Of a stretch of DNA of 64,000 nucleotides, positions 24,457 to 32,047 are shown in pieces. The DNA is from Prosthecobacter sp. GTDB lineage: Bacteria > Verrucomicrobiota > Verrucomicrobiia > Verrucomicrobiales > Verrucomicrobiaceae. Numbering within the stretch: the first letter of the stretch is position 1; every line of letters begins with the position of its first letter. The notes beneath the pieces were generated by a model. That model was not told the DNA's origin and ran no database searches. It saw only the letters and a program-made list of their open reading frames with translations. The position numbers and the translations under genes are program-made. Location: the NCBI RefSeq assembly GCF_034366625.1, contig NZ_JAXMIH010000020.1, positions 1-64,000 of the forward strand. The letters are read 5' to 3'.

Positions 24457-25707
24457 TTAAGCGAAGGCCGAATCCGGCGGCGGCGCGACGCGATGCCGCA
24501 GGATGGTGCTGAGAGACAGGCCGATGAACAACGCGCCGAACACGGCGAACACGACGCGTGCCCCACGGAGGCGATCCTCCGGCGCGGCCCCGACTTCCGG
24601 TGGCACGACGAGGCGCAGCGCGGGCTGATAGAGCTGTTGGTAGGTTTGGATCTCCGCCCGGCGCTGCTCGATCTGCTTGAGCTGCTCGCGAACCATCTCG
24701 GCGCGCAGCCGCAGGGACTCGTACTCGGGCGAAAGCAGCGTGGCACGCGCGGCGCTGAGCGCGTCCTCGCGTGACTTCATGCGTTTCTCGATCTCCTCGG
24801 CGGACTGGTCCAGCGCCTGCATCTGCGCACGGAACTGGGCGGCCGCGCCGGAGACGAACTGCTTCAGCTCGCTCTCCAAGGCGCTCACCTCGGAGACGGT
24901 CTGCTTGTACTCGTCGCTGTTCACGCCCTGCGTGGTGGTGATGCGGGCGAGGATGGCCTGCTTGGAGCCAAGACGTGAGCGCAGGCCGGCGTAACCGGCA
25001 TTGGTGGCGAAGAGCTCCTCCTCCACGCTGCCTTTGGCGGTGACACTGCCGCCGGTCCCCAGCGTTTCAATTCGGCGGAGGGTTCCGGCCAGCCGCATCC
25101 GCTGCTCGGTGATGTCCGCGAGCGTGGTCTCCATCTTGACCATGAAGGAGGAGTAATCGAGCGGCAGATGCACGTCCATCTTCGCCAGCCTGCCTGCGAG
25201 TTCGAGACGCTCCTTGCCGAGATCAGCGGCGGCCTTGTCCAGCACACCGAGCAACTGCCCCGCCAGCGTGCCGCGCTCCTCGCGGCGGATGTCGTCCTGC
25301 ACGGCGATGACCGCCTCCACCAGTGTGAGAGCCTCCTCGCGCTTGTCACTGCGTGCCATCACCTCGATGACCGTGCTGCCGGGCACCAAGTGCGCCATGA
25401 CCGAGTCCGCCGCCATTTCGAGACCGGCCTCGTCATCCGGCCACTGCAATTTTTTCAGCGCACGGCGCAGCGTGCCGCTGCTCGTCATGCGCGCCACCAT
25501 CTCCTGTGGCAGCATGCGGTTGCCATAGGCGAAGTCCACGCGCACGAAGCCGGCCATGCCGGTGGGCGAGACATCCAGCGGGCTGATCTCCACCCGCGCC
25601 TGCGCCAGCCAGGCACGCGGCGCCAGCCAGATCACCGCCACAGTGGTGACGAGCACCACCGCCGTGAGGCTCCATGCCAGGAAGCTGGTTTTACTTGCCC
25701 GCCACAT
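24457..25707 (-). CDS. Wzz/GumC-type polysaccharide co-polymerase (second copy)
   Basis: A 416-residue protein with one N-terminal membrane helix (S-L-T-A-V-V-L-V-T-T-V-A-V-I-W-L), a long coiled-coil periplasmic domain and a C-terminal helix near residues 390-410 (A-R-V-V-F-A-V-F-G-A-L-F-I-G-L). This is the topology of chain-length determinants. The start at 25707 gives M-W-R-A-S-K-T-S; the ORF can extend 8 codons further. It overlaps the end of the preceding Wzz gene by 17 bases. There is no cytoplasmic BY-kinase domain. It has little obvious sequence similarity to the first copy, so both may form one mixed complex or act on different stages. Confidence 0.8.
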   Translation of the reverse strand: MWRASKTSFLAWSLTAVVLVTTVAVIWLAPRAWLAQARVEISPLDVSPTGMAGFVRVDFAYGNRMLPQEMVARMTSSGTLRRALKKLQWPDDEAGLEMAADSVMAHLVPGSTVIEVMARSDKREEALTLVEAVIAVQDDIRREERGTLAGQLLGVLDKAAADLGKERLELAGRLAKMDVHLPLDYSSFMVKMETTLADITEQRMRLAGTLRRIETLGTGGSVTAKGSVEEELFATNAGYAGLRSRLGSKQAILARITTTQGVNSDEYKQTVSEVSALESELKQFVSGAAAQFRAQMQALDQSAEEIEKRMKSREDALSAARATLLSPEYESLRLRAEMVREQLKQIEQRRAEIQTYQQLYQPALRLVVPPEVGAAPEDRLRGARVVFAVFGALFIGLSLSTILRHRVAPPPDSAFA

Positions 25708-26956
25708 AGGTTTGAAGTTTGGAGACCACACCGGCGCTCAGAACCATGTGCAGGAGACCGAGGAAACCGCCCACGAACAGCCCGACGGCCAGCGCGCTGA
25801 GGATCTTCATTTTCGACGGCCCGTCCGGCACATAGGGATCGGAGAAACGCTGCATCGTCACCGGTTTGGCCGCCGCATAGACGGACAGCTCGGTGAAGCG
25901 CGTGGAAAGCTGGCTCAGGGAGCTTTGCAGCGCCTCACGCTGAGATTTAAGCCCCACATAGATGGGATCGAGCGAGATGTCCGTCTTGCGCGCCTTCTCC
26001 TCCGTGTCAGCGAGTTTCTTCTCGAAATACTTCACCGCCTCCTCGTTGTCCTTCAGCCGCGAGGTCAGGCGCACGCCCTGCATGCCCAGGGTGTCGGAGA
26101 TGGTGCGTTTCGTGGTTTCCACCTCCGCCTGCGCGGCCTGGGTGTTCGGATTTTCCGGCCCATAGCGGCTTTTCAGCGAGGCAAGCTGCGACTCCTGGTC
26201 CAGCAGCTTTCGCCGCGCCTCGGAGAGCGTGTAGTTGCGCTCCTGATCGTCGAACTCAAAGCCGCTGGGCAGCTCGCCCTTGCTGTTGAACGCGGCGATG
26301 AGGTCTGCCGCCTGCTTCAGACGGCTTTTCAGCGCGGTCTGCTCCACCTGCAACTCCGCCAGCCGCTTCTCCGTGTCGGCGATGGTCAGCGCCACGACCT
26401 GCTGGCGCTCGTTTTCGTCACTGATCATGATGCCCTTGTCGAGATTGAACTGGCGGATGCGGGTGTTCACCTCGTCCAGCTCCTTGCGCACCTCGGCGAG
26501 GCGCGTGCCCACAGCCTGCAACGCGGTGCGTGCCGTGGACTCGCGCTTTTCACCATCCACGCGGATGGCCTCGTCGATGAGCGCGTTGGCGAGATCCGCC
26601 GCGCGTTTCGGTGAATCGGCGGACACCTTGATGGAGATGACGGCGGAGGTGTCCCGCGTTTTCACATTCAGGTTGTCGGTGATCTCGGCGGGCGTGATGC
26701 CGCCGACGGTCTTGGCCGCATGCTCACGCACGCGCAGGGATTGGAAATTCTGCGCCGCCAGCTCGCGGTCCACGCTGCCCATGAGCGAGATGCGCGAGAA
26801 CTGCGCCAGCCCGGCGGAGGACAGCGTCTCGCTGATGAGCGCCACCTCGCCCTCGCTGACGTATTTGCCCGGCATCTGCTGATAGGCGAACCAGCCGCCG
26901 GCGGCACCCAGCGCGAGCCAGATGGTGAGAATGAGGATAAAACGAATCAGCTTCAT
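25691..26956 (-). CDS. Wzz/GumC-type polysaccharide co-polymerase (GNVR domain)
   Basis: A 421-residue inner-membrane protein: N-terminal helix I-R-F-I-L-I-L-T-I-W-L-A-L-G-A-A-G, a Wzz domain (I-S-V-K-V-S-A-D-S-P-K-R-A-A-D-L-A-N-A-L-I-D), a long coiled coil (residues of about 170-350) and the GNVR-like segment with L-K-S-R-Y-G-P-E-N-P, followed by a Pro-rich turn (V-P-D-G-P-S-K) and a C-terminal helix (A-L-A-V-G-L-F-V-G-G-F-L-G). It should set polymer length or link polymerase to exporter. It is coupled to the ligase/polymerase gene by an ATGA overlap and lacks the fused tyrosine-kinase domain. Confidence 0.88.
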   Translation of the reverse strand: MKLIRFILILTIWLALGAAGGWFAYQQMPGKYVSEGEVALISETLSSAGLAQFSRISLMGSVDRELAAQNFQSLRVREHAAKTVGGITPAEITDNLNVKTRDTSAVISIKVSADSPKRAADLANALIDEAIRVDGEKRESTARTALQAVGTRLAEVRKELDEVNTRIRQFNLDKGIMISDENERQQVVALTIADTEKRLAELQVEQTALKSRLKQAADLIAAFNSKGELPSGFEFDDQERNYTLSEARRKLLDQESQLASLKSRYGPENPNTQAAQAEVETTKRTISDTLGMQGVRLTSRLKDNEEAVKYFEKKLADTEEKARKTDISLDPIYVGLKSQREALQSSLSQLSTRFTELSVYAAAKPVTMQRFSDPYVPDGPSKMKILSALAVGLFVGGFLGLLHMVLSAGVVSKLQTYVAGK

Positions 26957-28209
26957 GGAGTGCAGAGTGCGGGTTGCAGGACGGGAGAGGGAACGCGGTC
27001 ACGGTCGCGAAACGCCACCGCGCCAATGAACAGGAAAATCGGCCAGAAATACATGAACAAATCCTTCAAGGACTGCGACCACGAGTAAAACATCAGCGCC
27101 GTGGCGATGCACAGCACCGCGCGATAATACGGATGCGTGCCGCCGCTCATGCCAAACACCCAGGTGAACAAAATCGGCACCACGGTGAAGCAGAAGCCCA
27201 GCGCGCCGCGCAGGAACAGCATCGCTCCCAATGAATCGAGGTCGCCGATGTACACTTGGTTCACGATCTGGCTGCCCGGCACGGTTTCGCCCGCGCCCAG
27301 CACCGAGTGCTCGCCATACAGCCAGTTTTCAAAAGCGATGGTGCGCAGGTTCTCGCGGTCCTGCGAGGAGTTCAGCCGTGCGGAGTGTACCGCCGACGCC
27401 GCCTTCTCGCTGAGATGCAGCATCGGCCCGGCGAGCGCCGCCACCGCCAGCATGCCCGCACCTGCGGCGAGGAAAAACCACCGTCGCCCCTGGCCGACAA
27501 TCACGTAGATCATGAGGCAGGTGAAACTGGCCAGGATGCCCATGCGTGAATACGTGCAGATCTGCAGCAGCACCCAGCCTGCGACACCGGTCCACTTCCA
27601 CAGCGAGTTCTTCCCGACCAGCGTGAGGATGAGAAACATCAGCGCCATCGCACCGGCGAACGGCGCATACGGCGTGGTGGCCACCAGCCGCCATTCCTGG
27701 TCGATGCGGTAGGCAGGCGCGAGGAAATGCACGCTGAACAGATCCTTGTTCCCAAACAGCGAGCTGGGGATGAGCGCCTTGTACTCGATGAGGGGCAAAA
27801 CTTGCGCCCCGGTGAGCGCGAAGGCGACGAGGCAATAAATCAGCGTCTGCACGCCCAGCAGAGCCGCCGCCGTGGCAATGACGCCCGGACGGATCAAGCC
27901 GCCCACCAACGGCAGAAACGCGCCCAGCGCATACGTCAGGAACCACCACGGAATGTGCTTGAAGCCCAGCCCGTGCAGGTAAAGCGACAGCAGCTCCTCC
28001 ACCAGGATGCCCGTGCAACATGCGCACCACACCAGCACCAGCATCGGCGGGCGGATGCCCTCCCGCAACCACACGAAAAATGCGATGCCGATCAGCGGCC
28101 ACGCCAGCAGCAGCGGCGCGATCGGCCCCAATCCGACGAAGTAAATAAGGTAGGGCGACAGGCAGGCTCCAAAGAAGACTTTTTCGATCAGACTGTTGGG
28201 CAGGGTCAT
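26953..28209 (-). CDS. O-antigen ligase/polymerase-like membrane protein
   Basis: A polytopic membrane protein of 418 residues if the ATG at 28209 is used; a GTG at 28278 and an ATG at 28254 would add up to 23 residues. About ten hydrophobic helices are seen, with the large loop common to Wzy/WaaL proteins (L-H-L-S-E-K-A-A-S-A-V-H-S-A-R through G-A-G-E-T-V-P-G-S-Q-I) between late helices. The loop motif R-x3-L-x-x-F-E-N-W-L-like (R-T-I-A-F-E-N-W-L-Y-G) with H-S-V-L-G-A-G is typical of Wzy_C domains. It is first in the leftward arm of the polysaccharide locus and is followed by the two co-polymerases. Confidence 0.82.
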   Translation of the reverse strand: MTLPNSLIEKVFFGACLSPYLIYFVGLGPIAPLLLAWPLIGIAFFVWLREGIRPPMLVLVWCACCTGILVEELLSLYLHGLGFKHIPWWFLTYALGAFLPLVGGLIRPGVIATAAALLGVQTLIYCLVAFALTGAQVLPLIEYKALIPSSLFGNKDLFSVHFLAPAYRIDQEWRLVATTPYAPFAGAMALMFLILTLVGKNSLWKWTGVAGWVLLQICTYSRMGILASFTCLMIYVIVGQGRRWFFLAAGAGMLAVAALAGPMLHLSEKAASAVHSARLNSSQDRENLRTIAFENWLYGEHSVLGAGETVPGSQIVNQVYIGDLDSLGAMLFLRGALGFCFTVVPILFTWVFGMSGGTHPYYRAVLCIATALMFYSWSQSLKDLFMYFWPIFLFIGAVAFRDRDRVPSPVLQPALCTP

Positions 28210-28304
28210 TGTCGAAATGGGAGAATGCTTTTGGGCAACGGCTTCAACCGTCATCAAAGCCGAAAACGCCCGGCACACGCAATCTTTTTATGCGTCCTCA
28301 GCAA

Positions 28305-28338
28305 AAAGAGCCGTGGCGGCTGACCACCACGGCTCTTT
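28305..28338 (-). terminator. Intrinsic terminator
   Basis: A 12-base stem, A-A-A-G-A-G-C-C-G-T-G-G (28305-28316), pairs perfectly with 28327-28338 around a 10-base loop and has a U-tract on the minus strand. It ends transcription of the DUF1080 gene before the polysaccharide arm begins. Confidence 0.88.
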
Positions 28339-28355
28339 CGACAGAGTTGATTGCC

Positions 28356-29090
28356 TCACTTCTTCGCGTCGGCTTCGGCGAGAATCGTCTTCGCTTCCTC
28401 AGCGCCGATCTCGCGCACCTTCAGGTTCCGCCAGCGGATCTCACCGCCGTGCGTTTGCAGCATGATCGGGCCTTTGGTGGGCAGTGGTTTGGTCTTGTCA
28501 GGATAATTTTCCAGCGGTGCGCCATCGACGACGAGCTGGTCGTTCAGCCACACCCAGGTGCGCGCGCCGATCTGGCGGATGCGGAAGCTGTTCCACTCGC
28601 CAAAGGGTTTGTCCGCCACCACCAGCGGATCGCGGCCCGGTGTGTCCGGCGTGTTGTTGAACAAACCGCCGGAGCCGAGATGCGGCCGACGTGTCGGCTT
28701 GGCAGGGTCAAAGACCTGGTTCTTGTCCCAGATCTGCACCTGCGGCGTGGCACGCATGTAGATGCCGCTGTCGGCACCGGCCACGGTCTTGTATTCGATG
28801 AGAAACTCGATGTCGCCGAACTCCTCCTCCGTCGTGGCATACGGTCCGTGACCGTCATTGACCAACTCGTCATTCTCCACCCGCCAGTTCGTCGCGAACT
28901 CATCGCGCATCTTCTTGAGCGCCGCGTCCTTCTTCTCGCCTTCGAGCTTCATCACAGAATGCGGATTCAGGCCATACCAGCCGGTGAGATCCTTGCCGTT
29001 GAAGATCGGACGGAAAGCGGGTTGATCCGCGCTGAAGACGGAGCCGAATGCGAGTGCAAAACTACAGAGGAGGATGGATTGGCGTTTCAT
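28356..29090 (-). CDS. DUF1080 (3-keto-disaccharide hydrolase) family secreted protein
   Basis: A 244-residue protein with signal peptide (A-F-G-S-V-F-S-A) and a concanavalin-like DUF1080 domain. The family opener F-R-P-I-F-N-G-K-D-L-T-G-W is present, followed by W-R-V-E-N-D-E-L-V-N-D-G, Y-A-T-T-E-E-E-F-G-D-I-E-F-L-I-E-Y, D-S-G-I-Y-M-R-A, G-E-W-N-S-F-R-I-R and the terminal I-M-L-Q-T-H-G-G-E-I-R-W-R-N-L-K-V-R-E-I. Some members hydrolyse 3-keto-glycosides; many in this phylum are uncharacterised. It is followed by a strong terminator and lies 37 bases after an esterase gene, with which it may share a transcript. Confidence 0.92.
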   Translation of the reverse strand: MKRQSILLCSFALAFGSVFSADQPAFRPIFNGKDLTGWYGLNPHSVMKLEGEKKDAALKKMRDEFATNWRVENDELVNDGHGPYATTEEEFGDIEFLIEYKTVAGADSGIYMRATPQVQIWDKNQVFDPAKPTRRPHLGSGGLFNNTPDTPGRDPLVVADKPFGEWNSFRIRQIGARTWVWLNDQLVVDGAPLENYPDKTKPLPTKGPIMLQTHGGEIRWRNLKVREIGAEEAKTILAEADAKK

Positions 29091-29127
29091 GGTCGGTTGG
29101 AATGGTTGAACTGGCTGCTGTGTGGAA

Positions 29128-30084
29128 TCACTTCGCTTCCTTGAGCTTCGCGATGAGATACTCGTTGACCGTCTTGAACTTCACCTCCGGCGCACCGGGA
29201 TAAACCACGTCACAGGCCACGCCGTTGGCCTTGCAATGCTCCTGCAACTTCACGCCGAAGTTCGCCGTGTGCGTCGGGTCTTTCTGCTCCTGCCCAATCG
29301 CAGGAGGAGCACCGAAAAAGCAATAAACCGGCGGATCGTCGGACGACACGAGCGCGTAAGGCGAGTACTCGGCGATCCACGGCAGGATTTTCTCCCGCGC
29401 CGCCAGGAAGGCGTCGAAGTTCGTGTTTTCCTCCTTCTTCAAGAAGGCATGACCGCCGTACTTGCTGTTCGGCGTCCATTCGCGCATCTGCTTCGGATCA
29501 AGCGTGGTCTGCGGACCATTCACCGCAGCGGTCAACAAACGTGTCGATTCACGCGCGATGGGATCATCGCTCTTCGGATCGGCCATGTCGGGGTGGAAGG
29601 CCAGCCACAGACTCGAACACGCGCCCGCCGAGCCGCCGCTCGCGCCGATGCGCTGCTTATCGATGTTCCACTCCACCGCCTTGCTGCGCACGGTCTGCAA
29701 CGCACGCGCCGCATCGGTCAGCGGCGCCTTCACGGGCGGCACCACCTCCTGCGCCTGATGAATGAAGCGGTAGTTGATCGACACCACTGAAATCCCCTCC
29801 TTCAAAAACGGCTCCACCGCGATCCCCGCCTTGTCCCCGCCCATCCAACCGCCGCCATGGATGTAAAACAGCAGCGGCGTCGGCTTGTCCGACTTCGCCT
29901 GCCAGAAATCGAGCACGTTGCGCTCGTGCGGACCATATTTGAAATCAGCCACCGTCTTCGGCGGGTTCTGCGGATAAACTTTCTTGGCCGGAGCCTTCTT
30001 GGCGGGCGCTTCAGCTTTCTTGGCCGGTGTGTCAGCGGCAAAGGCAATGCTGGTGAGCAGGAGGAGGGAAAGGGTGAGTTTCAT
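29128..30084 (-). CDS. Secreted alpha/beta hydrolase (esterase-like), copy 1
   Basis: A 318-residue protein with signal peptide (S-I-A-F-A-A-D) and a Lys/Ala/Pro-rich linker with repeated A-P-A-K-K. The catalytic domain has the oxyanion-hole motif F-Y-I-H-G-G-G-W and nucleophile elbow G-A-S-G-G-S-A-G-A, as in BD-FAE/acetyl-esterase hydrolases. Its catalytic half is very close to the neighbour at 31031-31978 (for example D-P-I-A-R-E-S-T-R-L and E-W-T-P-N-S followed by Y-G-G-H-A-F), so the two are paralogues. They are now separated by an AT-rich island. Likely substrate is an esterified sugar polymer, by family only. The start at 30084 matches the signal peptide. Confidence 0.88.
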   Translation of the reverse strand: MKLTLSLLLLTSIAFAADTPAKKAEAPAKKAPAKKVYPQNPPKTVADFKYGPHERNVLDFWQAKSDKPTPLLFYIHGGGWMGGDKAGIAVEPFLKEGISVVSINYRFIHQAQEVVPPVKAPLTDAARALQTVRSKAVEWNIDKQRIGASGGSAGACSSLWLAFHPDMADPKSDDPIARESTRLLTAAVNGPQTTLDPKQMREWTPNSKYGGHAFLKKEENTNFDAFLAAREKILPWIAEYSPYALVSSDDPPVYCFFGAPPAIGQEQKDPTHTANFGVKLQEHCKANGVACDVVYPGAPEVKFKTVNEYLIAKLKEAK

Positions 30085-30180
30085 GGACCGCATAGTACGC
30101 ACGGTTTGCCGCGCATCTGGCTTTAAGAATTTGACAAACGATTGGCACCTCATTTGGTGCCCGATTCTTGTTTAGAAATT

Positions 30181-30408
30181 ATGTGCTCAAACCTGCGAAC
30201 CAGGACTTATCTATCCATTTTTGTGATACAGGCACTGTTCCTCGTTGCCTGTGAAAATGACGCTGAACGTGAGGCGCGCGAACATGCGCAATCGATGGAA
30301 AAATTATTTTGGCTTTTCGTTTTATGCGTTCCATTCGGTATTTGGTATGGGGTTTCGTGTTGGATTAAAGCGACTCAAGGAAAAAAGAGATTGAAAGACA
30401 ACAACTAA
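30181..30408 (+). CDS. Small membrane lipoprotein, zero-frame product upstream of a -1 frameshift site
   Basis: A 75-residue protein. The signal sequence ends in a lipobox, L-F-L-V-A-C (Cys 24). A 16-residue charged segment (E-N-D-A-E-R-E-A-R-E-H-A) and a transmembrane helix at residues 41-60 (K-L-F-W-L-F-V-L-C-V-P-F-G-I-W-Y) follow, then a short basic tail. Lipid anchor outside plus one helix would put the C-terminus in the cytoplasm. At codons 68-69 it crosses the heptamer A AAA AAG in the frame required for -1 slippage, and the -1 frame continues as coiled coil plus PIN domain. Base composition is clearly AT-richer than both flanking esterase genes. No known family was recognised. Confidence 0.6.
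   Translation: MCSNLRTRTYLSIFVIQALFLVACENDAEREAREHAQSMEKLFWLFVLCVPFGIWYGVSCWIKATQGKKRLKDNN
30381..30387 (+). promoter_or_regulatory. Candidate -1 programmed ribosomal frameshift site (A AAA AAG)
   Basis: The heptamer is phased exactly as X-XXY-YYZ to the upstream frame: codons 30382-30384 AAA and 30385-30387 AAG. A one-base backward slip makes GAG (30387-30389) the next codon, which is the frame of the PIN ORF. A weak 6-bp stem (30394-30399 with 30425-30430) lies just downstream; no strong stimulatory structure is obvious. The same data fit a one-base loss in an A run. Confidence 0.55.
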
Positions 30409-31019
30409 TTCATCAACAACGTGAGTCTTTTCTAAGGCAGCAAGAAGCTGCGAGACAACAGCAGGAGGCCGAGCGGCAGGAAAAAGTTTTTGAGACAGCT
30501 GATAGCTACCTGGATTCTTTCAACAAGGTACTCGCTGGCTGTTTGGTGGTTGATTCCAACATCTGGATGAATCGTGAGTACGAGGCTTTCTTTGGAGCTC
30601 TGCGCTTGGCAGCTTTAGAAGCTAAACGACAAGTTGTATTGCCGGGTGTCCAGTTTGACGAAATCTGTAATATCAAAAATCGTACGGGGTATGAAGATCA
30701 AAAAAACAAGAGAGCTCGTTTAGCGATCAACCGAATAGAGAAGGCTCAGAAAGAAAAATGGCTCAGAATAGATTCAATTTCGACAAACGCTGATAAGCGA
30801 GCCTACGCCGATCCGATTGTAGCTAAAATCGTTCGAGATGCCTTAAAACTCGATCAGCAGGTCTATTTCTTCTCTGACGACATTGAGCTTCGAATCAGAA
30901 TTAGGGAGCAAAATCACGATATAGAACCAACCAGATTGGGAATTTACGAAATACAGGAAATCCTCGCTGGTTGCGAAGCGATAATCGAGGCTGATAAGCT
31001 TATTCAATCACAAGCCTGA
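30387..31019 (+). CDS. Coiled-coil PIN-domain nuclease, -1 frame extension of the upstream lipoprotein
   Basis: The frame is open from 30369 but has no ATG before the PIN core; the only near starts, TTG 30543 and GTG 30546, would cut into the first PIN strand. Read from the slippage site it gives 210 residues: a polar coiled coil rich in Gln and Glu (E-I-E-R-Q-Q-L-I-H-Q-Q-R-E-S), then a PIN fold with the acidic residues in V-V-D-S-N-I-W, V-Q-F-D-E-I-C-N and F-S-D-D-I-E-L-R. PIN proteins are metal-dependent RNases common in toxin-antitoxin and RNA-decay systems. Fusion with the upstream part would give about 279 residues: lipid anchor, membrane helix, coiled coil, cytoplasmic PIN. No antitoxin gene is seen beside it. 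Confidence 0.6.
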   Translation, partial: EIERQQLIHQQRESFLRQQEAARQQQEAERQEKVFETADSYLDSFNKVLAGCLVVDSNIWMNREYEAFFGALRLAALEAKRQVVLPGVQFDEICNIKNRTGYEDQKNKRARLAINRIEKAQKEKWLRIDSISTNADKRAYADPIVAKIVRDALKLDQQVYFFSDDIELRIRIREQNHDIEPTRLGIYEIQEILAGCEAIIEADKLIQSQA

Positions 31020-31030
31020 AGGTATTAGTT

Positions 31031-31978
31031 TTACTTCTTCAACGTCGCGATCAAAAACTCCGCGATCGTCTTGTGCCTCACGTCCGGAGCACCGGGATAG
31101 ACGAGTTCGCATTCGGTGCCGATGGCCTGGCAGTGTTCCTGAAGTTTGACGCCGTAGTTGGAAGTGTGGGTGGGATCTTTCTGCGGCTGGCCGATGGCGG
31201 GGACCGCTGAGTAAAAGAGATAAACGGGCGGATCGTCTTTGCTGACGAGCTCGTAGGGCGAGTATATCTTGATCCACTTCAGCACGGACTCGCGCTTCTC
31301 CAGGAACTCGGCAAAACGGGTGTCACGGGTTTTGCGGTCGTTCGGATCCATAAAACCGAAGGCGTGACCGCCGTAGCGGCTGTTCGGCGTCCACTCGATG
31401 AGCTGTTTCGGGTCGAGCGAGGTCTGCGCGCCGGTCACCGCCGCGCACCAGAGGCGGGTTGACTCGCGAGCGATGGGATCGCTGCTCTTCGGATCGGCCA
31501 TGTCGTCGTGGAAGGCGAGGTAGAGGCTGCTGCATGCACCCGCGCTGCCGCCGCTGGCCCCGATGCGCTGCTTGTCGATGTTCCATTCATCCGCCTTGCT
31601 ACGCACGAACTGCAACGCACGCGCCGCGTCCTCCAGCGGCCACTGCACCGGCGGCATCACGCCCGCTAGGTGTGCCTGCCAGGAGTAGCGGTAGTTGATG
31701 GAGACGACAGAAATGCCTGCGGCGAGGCAGGCTTCAAGTTCACCAACACCCGATTTGTCCCCATTCACCCAGCCACCGCCGTGGATGAAGAACAGCAGCG
31801 GCGTGGGCTTCGCGGACTCCGCCTTGTAAAGGTCGAGCACCTGGCGCTCATGCGTGCCGTAGGCCACATTCGCCATGGTGGGAGCGCGTTTCGGCACCGG
31901 AGCCGGTTTGGCGGCTGGTGCAGGTGTTTGCGCGTGCAGAGATACAACGAAGAGGAAGGGGAGTGCGAATCGTTTCAT
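31031..31978 (-). CDS. Secreted alpha/beta hydrolase (esterase-like), copy 2
   Basis: A 315-residue paralogue of the hydrolase at 29128-30084. It has a signal peptide (F-V-V-S-L-H-A-Q), a Pro/Ala/Lys linker, the oxyanion-hole motif F-F-I-H-G-G-G-W and nucleophile elbow G-A-S-G-G-S-A-G-A. Asp and His of the triad fall in the conserved C-terminal part (D-D-P-P-V-Y, D-P-T-H-T-S-N-Y). Both copies share A-D-P-K-S-x-D-P-I-A-R-E-S-T-R-L, showing close common origin. The AT-rich PIN island lies directly downstream, its stop codon 11 bases from this gene's stop. Confidence 0.88.
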   Translation of the reverse strand: MKRFALPFLFVVSLHAQTPAPAAKPAPVPKRAPTMANVAYGTHERQVLDLYKAESAKPTPLLFFIHGGGWVNGDKSGVGELEACLAAGISVVSINYRYSWQAHLAGVMPPVQWPLEDAARALQFVRSKADEWNIDKQRIGASGGSAGACSSLYLAFHDDMADPKSSDPIARESTRLWCAAVTGAQTSLDPKQLIEWTPNSRYGGHAFGFMDPNDRKTRDTRFAEFLEKRESVLKWIKIYSPYELVSKDDPPVYLFYSAVPAIGQPQKDPTHTSNYGVKLQEHCQAIGTECELVYPGAPDVRHKTIAEFLIATLKK

Positions 31979-31995
31979 GAAGGGAAGTCATTCCA

Positions 31996-32017
31996 AAACG
32001 CGGCAAACGCCGCGTTT
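31996..32017 (-). terminator. Intrinsic terminator
   Basis: A-A-A-C-G-C-G-G-C (31996-32004) pairs with 32009-32017 across a 4-base loop, with a T-run on the minus strand. It ends the oxidoreductase gene at 32048. Confidence 0.82.
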
Positions 32018-32047
32018 GATCAATCGTGGGCGCTCTCTCTGAAAAAC

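Noticed and set aside
30543..31019. PIN gene starting independently at TTG 30543 or GTG 30546
   Set aside because: Either start would cut into the first strand of the PIN fold and leave the conserved upstream coiled coil in the same frame unexplained. It is not excluded, but is less likely than continuation from upstream.
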